The translations under genes were made by a program, and so were the position numbers. The notes under the pieces were generated by a model. It made no database searches. It was not told the origin of the DNA and saw only the letters and a program-made list of their open reading frames with translations. 7,367 nt of DNA from Spirochaetales bacterium (GTDB lineage: Bacteria > Spirochaetota > Spirochaetia > DSM-27196 > PWMO01), in the NCBI GenBank assembly GCA_007123465.1, contig SKLB01000271.1:1-7367 (forward strand), in the 5' to 3' direction. Positions within the stretch are counted from its first letter, which is position 1; each line of letters opens with the position of its first letter. Shown here piece by piece: positions 1 to 5,243 of this stretch.

Positions 1-405
1 GGGCGCCAGGAAATCCGCGAGGTTACCAATCTCTTCGTCATGTCGCGCATGCGACTGGCCGTCGAAATGCAAACCGGCTTCATCGACGCGCAGAAGTGGC
101 GCAGTGCCGCAGACGACACAATACCCGAAGGTACCATACCGTACGGAGTCGCCGAGCTGCAGATCCAGCCGCGCTATGAAGCTGAACAGGAGGCCGAGTA
201 TCTGGTGCGCTACGAGAAGTGGATGCCGGGTGATGTAGAGGCCCTCGAAGACCGGCAACAGTCCGACCGACCGCCAACACTGATCGGGCTGCTGCGCGAG
301 GACCGGGTTCTGCTGCGTATTGACCGTGGTGACTGGGCGATCTACGCCATTGAGCGTCTTTCTGAATCGCTGATCGATCAGCGAGTGCTGCAGCAGGTGC
401 ACTAG
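1..405 (+). CDS. Unrecognised protein, C-terminal 134 residues (5' end outside window)
   Basis: The frame is open from the first base of the window to the TAG at 403-405, so this is the C-terminal part of a longer gene and the ATG at 40 is probably internal. I do not recognise the family. The visible part has no signal peptide or membrane segment. It begins with a helix-like stretch (EIREVTNLFVMSRMRLAVEM), continues with an acidic middle rich in Glu, Asp and Arg, and ends in alternating hydrophobic and charged residues (LLREDRVLLRIDRGDWAIYAIERL, broken here as LLREDRVLLRI then DRGDWAIYAIERL) that look like beta strands. The next gene starts 19 bases after the stop on the same strand, so the two probably share a transcript with murD and the deaminase gene. 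A soluble cytosolic protein is the most that can be inferred. I am confident that it is coding and have no functional call. Confidence 0.7.
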   Translation, partial: GRQEIREVTNLFVMSRMRLAVEMQTGFIDAQKWRSAADDTIPEGTIPYGVAELQIQPRYEAEQEAEYLVRYEKWMPGDVEALEDRQQSDRPPTLIGLLREDRVLLRIDRGDWAIYAIERLSESLIDQRVLQQVH

Positions 406-424
406 GGCAACGGCAAGAGCTATA

Positions 425-1345
425 ATGGAGCAGTCCGGTGGTCAGATCATCCTGAATGCCGCCGCCCCTCAGATCGGAGAACGCCTCAGTGGCCTCCGCA
501 GCGCTGAGGGCGCCTATAGCCGCCACTTCACGCAGTCCGAAGAGTTCTTCCTGGAGCTCGCAAAGCACTACGAAGTAGCGCCGATTGCGATTCATCACGA
601 TGTCAACCGCAGTCAACCGGCCGCCGGCTTCCTGGATGCAGTTAGTCTGGTGCTCGACCAGATCATTCCCGAGATCGCCGAGGTGCTGTGCGATCTGCAA
701 TTCGGCTTCAACCCACTGCACCCTGCCTCGGCGCTGTTCTACCGTGTACTGCAACACAATCAGCAGCGGTTCCTCTACCTGGTGACGCTGGATCTGTCGT
801 ATCGCCCGCTGTTGCACCAGGTCATAGAGCAAGGCAGCAACGATGTGGCGCCGCGCTACCGCACGAATCGGGTCTTCTGTGCGGTAGACCTGATCCCGCT
901 ACGCGAGGGGCTCCTCGTCGAACAGTCGATATCGCAGACCTGGATTGGCGAAACCGGCCGCGGCTACATCACACAGGGAATCTGGATCGATCAGGACTTG
1001 AACAAGTTCCTCACCAAGCTCTTCCTGGCACCGGGGCAGCGCATCTACCCCTACTACCCCTTTCACACCAAGTTCAAAGCCATCTGCTTCTCGCCGCTGG
1101 ACGTGAGCGCGGCGTTGCGAGAACGCTCGGTAGAGCTGCTGTGCGCAGCGCGCGCTTTCCTGCTACCGCGGATCGATGATATCCTGGAGACACTCAAGGC
1201 AAGGCCGTTCTCCGAGGAGCTGCCGCTGTTCTTACAACTGCGGCGGCAACTCGATGCCGGCTGGCACTCGGTCTGGAGCGGGATTCGTCTGCGACCCTAT
1301 CTGAACGAGCAGGACATGAAGGAGTACATCGTTGAGCGGCAGTGA
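425..1345 (+). CDS. Unrecognised 306-residue cytosolic protein upstream of murD
   Basis: This is a complete gene that I cannot assign to a family. The ATG at 425 is preceded by a weak purine stretch (AAGAG, 415-419). The protein lacks a signal peptide and any convincing membrane segment. It appears mixed alpha/beta: an amphipathic helical region at about residues 70-90 (DAVSLVLDQIIPEIAEVL), an aromatic-rich central part, a Gly/Trp/Tyr-rich motif at about 163-178 (WIGETGRGYITQGIWI), a Pro/Tyr cluster at about 207-217 (RIYPYYPFHTKF) and a charged helical C-terminus. I see no P-loop, zinc ligand set or catalytic signature. Its last 14 bases overlap the start of murD, and the murD Shine-Dalgarno lies within its final codons, so the two are likely translationally coupled. 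A role near peptidoglycan precursor synthesis is inference from position only. Confidence 0.85.
   Translation: MEQSGGQIILNAAAPQIGERLSGLRSAEGAYSRHFTQSEEFFLELAKHYEVAPIAIHHDVNRSQPAAGFLDAVSLVLDQIIPEIAEVLCDLQFGFNPLHPASALFYRVLQHNQQRFLYLVTLDLSYRPLLHQVIEQGSNDVAPRYRTNRVFCAVDLIPLREGLLVEQSISQTWIGETGRGYITQGIWIDQDLNKFLTKLFLAPGQRIYPYYPFHTKFKAICFSPLDVSAALRERSVELLCAARAFLLPRIDDILETLKARPFSEELPLFLQLRRQLDAGWHSVWSGIRLRPYLNEQDMKEYIVERQ
1319..1324 (+). promoter_or_regulatory. Shine-Dalgarno AAGGAG deciding the TTG start of murD
   Basis: AAGGAG ends 7 bases before the TTG at 1332. It lies inside the last codons of the upstream gene. No ATG in the murD frame lies close downstream before the Rossmann glycine motif, so this site fixes the TTG as the start. 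Confidence 0.8.
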
Positions 1346-2801
1346 ACTCAGCGGCAAAAAGGTCACCGTGATGGGCCTGGGCCTGCACGGCGGCGGGCTG
1401 GCCAGCGCACGCTATCTCTGCGAGCAGGGCGCCGAGGTGACGGTAACCGACCTGCGCAGCGAGAGCGATCTCATAGGCAGCCTGGATCAACTGGGAGCCC
1501 TCCCGCTGAAACTGGTGCTCGGACGTCACGAGGAGCGCGACTTCCGAGACGCCGACGTTGTCGTCAAGAATCCGGCGGTACCGCGCAGTTCGGCGTATCT
1601 GGCAATGGCGCGTTGCATCGAGACCGATATCTCGCTGTTTCTGCGCAGCTGCACGGCTCAGGTAATCGCGGTAACCGGGACCAAGGGTAAGTCGACAACC
1701 GCCGCTGCGATTCACCACATCCTTACACGCCTCGGCGCCAGGAGCCATCTTGGCGGCAACATAGCCATCAGCCCGCTGGCGTTCCTGCCCGAATTGCAGG
1801 CGCGGCACTTCGTTGTGCTGGAGCTCTCTTCGTTTCAGCTCGGCGACCTGCGGCTGGTAGCCGGCGCTGAACAGCTGCTGCAGCCGCGAGTGGCAATGAT
1901 TACCAACCTGATGCTGGATCACATGGACTACTACGCTTCGTTCGAAGATTACTTCGCTGACAAGGCGCTGGTGTTCAGCGGTCAGTCTGGGGCCGATGTT
2001 ACGCTGTACAACCAGGACGACCGCTACGGTCCGCGCTACGCCGCGCTCACGCCGGCACAGCCGATAGCGCTCTCACACAGCGCGCTGAACCGCATGTCCG
2101 ACACGGCCGACGGAAATTCCAACCGCGCTGCAGCCTGGCTCGAGCATGACTGCGGCCGGTTCCGCCGCCGGGGCAGCGCAGCCGAGCTGATTCTACCCGA
2201 GACGGTCACACTTGTTGGAGAACACAATCGCTTTAACCTGCTGTTCGCGGCAACCGCAGTGCGCTGCCTGGGATTCCCTGCCGCAGAGATCGCCGCCGCA
2301 GCGGCGCGCTTTGGCGGGGTTGCACACCGCATGCAGAACGTTGCCAGCGTAGACGAGGTCGACTACTACAATGACTCAGCGGCCACGATTGCCGAGGCGG
2401 CGCTGGCCGCCGTAGAGAGCTTCACCCAACCGGTGCATCTGATTGCAGGCGGCAGCGACAAGCGCCTGGATTTATCGCTGTTCAAGCAGATAGCCGCCCG
2501 CTCCAGGGCGCTCTACCTGCTGTCCGGTAGCGCAACCGACCGAATCGTAGCCTTGCTGCAGAGCAGCGCCGCGGTGTGGTACGGTCCGTTCCATACGCTG
2601 GCTGCTGCGGTAACAGCTGCACGGCGCAACGCGCAGCGCGGTGAGGCGGTGGTGCTGTCGCCAGGCTGCGCCTCGTTCGGCATGTTTCGCAATGAGTTTC
2701 ACCGCGGAGACAGCTTCTGCGAGATTGTGCACAGCTTTGCGCCCGCAGCGCGCTCGGGAACGCCAACCACAGGAGGAAACAATAATGCAGCGCATAACTG
2801 A
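1332..2801 (+). CDS. murD: UDP-N-acetylmuramoyl-L-alanine--D-glutamate ligase (MurD)
   Basis: Cytoplasmic Mur ligase that uses ATP to add D-glutamate to UDP-MurNAc-L-Ala in peptidoglycan precursor synthesis. The 489 residues show the three Mur domains. The N-terminal Rossmann-like domain has the glycine motif VMGLGLHGGG (13-22). The central ATPase domain has the P-loop TGTKGKST (115-122), ELSSFQL (164-170), a DH pair (196-197), the lysine expected to be carbamylated (K211 in ADKALVF) and GEHNRFN (296-302). The C-terminal domain has HRM (332-334), NDSAAT (347-352), GGSDK (373-377) and LSPGCASF (442-449). It is longer than E. coli MurD (about 438), partly through a loop near 250-280 and a polar tail after 470. 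Two usual residues differ: the lysine of NDSKATN is Ala350, and the residue aligned with E. coli Phe422 is Glu455. The start is TTG, overlapping the upstream gene by 14 bases; the 3' end overlaps the deaminase gene by 17. MurC and FolC/Cph-like ligases are less likely given ELSSFQL and the C-terminal ACAS-type motif. Confidence 0.95.
   Translation: MSGSELSGKKVTVMGLGLHGGGLASARYLCEQGAEVTVTDLRSESDLIGSLDQLGALPLKLVLGRHEERDFRDADVVVKNPAVPRSSAYLAMARCIETDISLFLRSCTAQVIAVTGTKGKSTTAAAIHHILTRLGARSHLGGNIAISPLAFLPELQARHFVVLELSSFQLGDLRLVAGAEQLLQPRVAMITNLMLDHMDYYASFEDYFADKALVFSGQSGADVTLYNQDDRYGPRYAALTPAQPIALSHSALNRMSDTADGNSNRAAAWLEHDCGRFRRRGSAAELILPETVTLVGEHNRFNLLFAATAVRCLGFPAAEIAAAAARFGGVAHRMQNVASVDEVDYYNDSAATIAEAALAAVESFTQPVHLIAGGSDKRLDLSLFKQIAARSRALYLLSGSATDRIVALLQSSAAVWYGPFHTLAAAVTAARRNAQRGEAVVLSPGCASFGMFRNEFHRGDSFCEIVHSFAPAARSGTPTTGGNNNAAHN
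2771..2776 (+). promoter_or_regulatory. Shine-Dalgarno AGGAGG for the adenosine deaminase gene
   Basis: A perfect AGGAGG lies 8 bases before the ATG at 2785, inside the end of murD. It supports 2785 as the deaminase start, rather than the longer open frame that reaches back to 2641 within murD. Confidence 0.9.
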
Positions 2802-3999
2802 GGAGTTCGTTCGCCGGATTCCCAAGACCGATCTGCACGTTCATCTGGACGGCAGCCTGCGCCTTTCAACGCTGATCGAGTTGGCAAAGCAACGCAAGCT
2901 GGAGCTTCCGTCATTCAGCGAAGACGGACTGAACCAACTGGTGTTCAAATCGCACTACCGCGATCTGAACGAGTACCTCTCGGGCTTCCAGTGGACCGTT
3001 GCAGTGATGCAGGACCCCGAGAGTCTCGAGCGCGTAGCCTACGAGCTGGCAATCGACAACGCCGAGGAAGGAGTACTCTACCTGGAGGTGCGCTTTGCGC
3101 CGCAGCTCAACATGCACGAAACGCTTGGATTTGAAGAGGTCATGCTCGCGGTGGACCGCGGCCTGCGCCGCGCGCGTGACACCTTGAACCGTGACCTGCC
3201 CGCGGGAATGCCGCCATTTGAGTACGGCATCATCGTCTGCGCAATGCGCTTCTTCACCGCCGCCTTTTCACGCTACTACCGCGAGCTCTTTGAGGTGCAT
3301 CGCTATTCCGATCCAGCCGAGGTTACTCAGTACGCTTCGATGGAAGCCGCCAAGGCAACAGTCAAGCTGCGCCGCGAAAGCGATGTGCAGGTAGTCGGAT
3401 TTGATCTGGCCGGTGCTGAACGCGGACATCCGGCGGCCATTCACGAGCGCGCCTTCGGCTATGTACACCGCGGCTTTCTGAATAAAACCGTCCACGCCGG
3501 TGAGGCGTACGGCCCGGAGTCTATCTTCCAGGCCATCACCAAGCTGCACGCCGATCGTATCGGTCACGGCCTGCACCTGTTCAACGAGGAGCTGCTCGGC
3601 CTGGAGAATTCCGAAGACCGAAGGCGCTACGTACGCAACCTGGTCGACTTCATCGCCAACAACCGCACCACCATAGAGGTGTGTCTGACCAGCAACCTGC
3701 AGACTTCACCCGACATCCAGACGCCGCAGCAGCACTCGCTGGGACAAATGCTGGCGCAGAATCTTTCGCTGACGTTCTGTACCGATAACCGGCTGGTATC
3801 GCACACCACAGTCACCAAAGAGATCATGCTGGCGCTGCAGTACTTTGACATACCCCCGAGGCAACTCAAGAACATCATCATCTACGGCTTCAAGCGCTCT
3901 TTCTTCTACCGCTCCTATCCCGAGAAGCGCCGCTACGTGCGAAGCGTCATCGACTATTATGAATCGCTCGAGCGCGAGTTCTCAATCAAAGACCGCTGA
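2785..3999 (+). CDS. add: Adenosine deaminase (ADA/Add family)
   Basis: Zinc hydrolase that deaminates adenosine (and deoxyadenosine) to inosine in cytoplasmic purine salvage. The 404 residues carry the family signatures in order: DLHVHLDGSL at 16-25 (zinc ligands H18 and H20), VVGFDLAGAERG at 203-214, HAGEA at 237-241 (zinc His237 and proton-donor Glu240), RIGHG at 258-262 (catalytic His261), EVCLTSN at 298-304 and CTDNR at 332-336 (zinc Asp334). Two positions depart from textbook ADA: the canonical TDDP is TDNR, with Asn335 at the second aspartate, and EVCP is EVCL. I recall TDNR in actinobacterial ADAs, so it is probably a subgroup feature and not a defect. The protein is about 60 residues longer than E. 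coli Add, largely through the segment at about 125-200. An alternative is a deaminase of a related nucleoside. The start is fixed by AGGAGG 8 bases upstream; it overlaps murD by 17 bases and ends the plus-strand run. Confidence 0.9.
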   Translation: MQRITEEFVRRIPKTDLHVHLDGSLRLSTLIELAKQRKLELPSFSEDGLNQLVFKSHYRDLNEYLSGFQWTVAVMQDPESLERVAYELAIDNAEEGVLYLEVRFAPQLNMHETLGFEEVMLAVDRGLRRARDTLNRDLPAGMPPFEYGIIVCAMRFFTAAFSRYYRELFEVHRYSDPAEVTQYASMEAAKATVKLRRESDVQVVGFDLAGAERGHPAAIHERAFGYVHRGFLNKTVHAGEAYGPESIFQAITKLHADRIGHGLHLFNEELLGLENSEDRRRYVRNLVDFIANNRTTIEVCLTSNLQTSPDIQTPQQHSLGQMLAQNLSLTFCTDNRLVSHTTVTKEIMLALQYFDIPPRQLKNIIIYGFKRSFFYRSYPEKRRYVRSVIDYYESLEREFSIKDR

Positions 4000-4014
4000 A
4001 CGAACCGCGGCTGC

Positions 4015-4161
4015 TCAGACGATCTCGAAGTTGACTACCCGGGTTTTCTTGACAACTTTGGATTCTTCGGTGTTGACAACCTGCTGGATGAGCTTGCGCA
4101 GCTCGGTCAGGTTTATCTGCTTGAGATCAACTTCCATCTCGAGTTCTACCTTGACCTTCAT
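4015..4161 (-). CDS. Small 48-residue protein, probable beta-alpha-beta fold, function unknown
   Basis: A short gene with an ATG at 4161-4159 and TGA at 4017-4015, encoding 48 residues (starts MKVKVELEMEVDLKQ, ends VVKKTRVVNFEIV). I recognise no family. The pattern is strikingly regular: residues 3-13 alternate hydrophobic and charged (V3, V5, L7, M9, V11, L13), as in an amphipathic strand. Residues 18-30 form an amphipathic helix (L18, L21, L24, I25, V28, V29), and 36-48 a second strand (V43, F45, I47). Such a piece would most likely dimerise into a small sheet covered by two helices. It has no cysteine, signal peptide or membrane segment. Coding evidence: GGAGG 5 bases before the ATG, and roughly 34 of 47 non-start codons ending in G or C. 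It lies 32 bases after the femX-like gene on the same strand and is the last gene of that run. The overlapping plus-strand open frame looks like a Ser/Thr-rich shadow. Confidence 0.75.
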   Translation of the reverse strand: MKVKVELEMEVDLKQINLTELRKLIQQVVNTEESKVVKKTRVVNFEIV

Positions 4162-4166
4162 CGTTT

Positions 4167-4171
4167 CCTCC
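4167..4171 (-). promoter_or_regulatory. Shine-Dalgarno GGAGG for the 48-residue small gene
   Basis: On the minus strand GGAGG is followed by AAACG and then the ATG at 4161. It is the strongest ribosome-binding site in the minus-strand run and the main reason for calling the small gene real. Confidence 0.8.
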
Positions 4172-4193
4172 GTGGTTCTTGTACGTCCGGCAC

Positions 4194-5234
4194 TCAGCGC
4201 GGCAGCCGTTTACGCACCCGCTTATAATACATGAAGCGCAGCCGCTCTGCAGCAGAAAATAGTCGGTAGCGCAGCGGCTGCAGCGGCAGGTCGTAGCAGC
4301 CCGGGCGGTGAACAACGCGCCCGCCGAAGCCGGTCTTGAAGCGATAGAGCCCCGCCATCGGATGGTCTGGATCGTCGGTGGGCGGGATACCGAACAGATC
4401 GTAACTACTGCAATTGGCATCACGCGCCAGCTGCAGCGCGCGCCACTGAACCGCGTAGCTGGCCATCAGATTGCGCTTCTCGGTTGAAGATGCACCGTAC
4501 AGATAGGTTGCCCGGCCACCCACCATTGCCACAACAATGCCTGCCAGCAACGTTGTGCCGTGTTCGGCAAACAGCAGCCGCAGGTCGACGTGCCGGTCTT
4601 CGGCTGCCAGCTCGAACAGCCGGCGATAGTAGTCAAACGAGTGCAGTACGATGCGGTCGCGGCGCGCGGTCTCGCGGTACAGCGCGTACCACTGTGACAG
4701 ACGCTGCGGCTCGACGTCGTCTACCTCGACCCCTTTACGCAGGCTGAGACGGATATTGTAGCGGGTTTTTGACTTCATCGCCGCCAGCAGCTGCTGGTCA
4801 TCGTCGTCCAGATCGATGACCACCGTGGAGGGCGGCTGAACGTCAACAGGCGCTTTGTACAGTCCCGCGGCGCGCAACTGGCAGGCGGGCAGTCGGCTGA
4901 CCTCCTGTGCCAGGTCGAGGCGCAGCAGGCTCAGCGGTTGTCCGAGCTGCCGGCGCAGCTCCGCGAGCAGTGCCGCCGGCTGCATCGCGTCGCTATCGGC
5001 CATTGAGGCCAGCGGATACGGCAGGTAGCCGATGCGAACCAGGCCGCGCAGCGAGCGGGTGAGCAGCACCAGCGGCTGTTGGCCGGAGGGCCGAACGCGG
5101 TCTGAGAACTCAACGCTAAAACAGTGCGCTTGCCAGCCGAACTCGCTCTTGAGCCGGGCCCACAGCGCGGTCTGCAGCAGATTATCACTGCGTGGCAGCT
5201 GCTGCGGTTCAACCGGCCGTAACTCGATCGACAT
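4194..5234 (-). CDS. FemX/FemAB-type peptidoglycan aminoacyltransferase
   Basis: Member of the FemABX family (GNAT-like fold), which transfers an amino acid from aminoacyl-tRNA to the side chain of the third stem-peptide residue of a peptidoglycan precursor at the cytoplasmic membrane face. The 346 residues show QTALWARLKSEFGW (21-34), KSKTRYNIR (154-162, the phosphate-contact region of the family), YLYGASS (244-250), YDLFGIPP (278-285) and GLYRFKTGFGG (295-305), the most characteristic family motif. The length matches FemX without the coiled-coil arm of FemA/FemB. The C-terminus is very basic with aromatic residues (RLRFMYYKRVRKRLPR), suiting membrane or tRNA contact. The ATG at 5234 is forced because the frame is closed by the metG stop 9 bases upstream. 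No Shine-Dalgarno is visible, so translation probably depends on ribosomes ending metG. The amino acid transferred cannot be read from sequence; glycine is a guess from spirochaete peptidoglycan chemistry. Confidence 0.88.
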   Translation of the reverse strand: MSIELRPVEPQQLPRSDNLLQTALWARLKSEFGWQAHCFSVEFSDRVRPSGQQPLVLLTRSLRGLVRIGYLPYPLASMADSDAMQPAALLAELRRQLGQPLSLLRLDLAQEVSRLPACQLRAAGLYKAPVDVQPPSTVVIDLDDDDQQLLAAMKSKTRYNIRLSLRKGVEVDDVEPQRLSQWYALYRETARRDRIVLHSFDYYRRLFELAAEDRHVDLRLLFAEHGTTLLAGIVVAMVGGRATYLYGASSTEKRNLMASYAVQWRALQLARDANCSSYDLFGIPPTDDPDHPMAGLYRFKTGFGGRVVHRPGCYDLPLQPLRYRLFSAAERLRFMYYKRVRKRLPR

Positions 5235-5243
5235 ACCGAGCGA

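Noticed and set aside
421..426. Perfect TATAAT hexamer overlapping the start of the 306-residue gene
   Set aside because: No -35-like sequence lies about 17 bases upstream, and the transcript would start inside the gene. Probably chance.
80..832. Long minus-strand open frame of 250 codons opposite the first two genes
   Set aside because: Shadow frame: Arg/Ala/Gln-rich low-complexity product, opposite well-formed coding sequence, with no recognisable motif. The same reasoning excludes the 242-codon frame at 1194-1922.
2641..2784. Extended start for the deaminase gene back to 2641
   Set aside because: The added residues are an out-of-frame reading of the MurD C-terminus; AGGAGG at 2771-2776 points to the ATG at 2785.
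3993..4010. CCGC/GCGG inverted repeat as a terminator between the converging genes
   Set aside because: Only 4 base pairs with a 10-base loop and no T-run on either strand.
4049..4078. Two TTGACAAC copies (TTGACA at 4049-4054 and 4073-4078), resembling -35 boxes on the plus strand
   Set aside because: No -10 element at the right distance. They are the complement of GTTGTCAA codons (Val-Val-Lys and Val-Val-Asn) in the small minus-strand gene.
3845..4234. Plus-strand 129-codon open frame covering the operon junction
   Set aside because: Ser/Thr-rich product without a ribosome-binding site; it overlaps the deaminase, the small gene and the femX-like gene out of frame or antisense.
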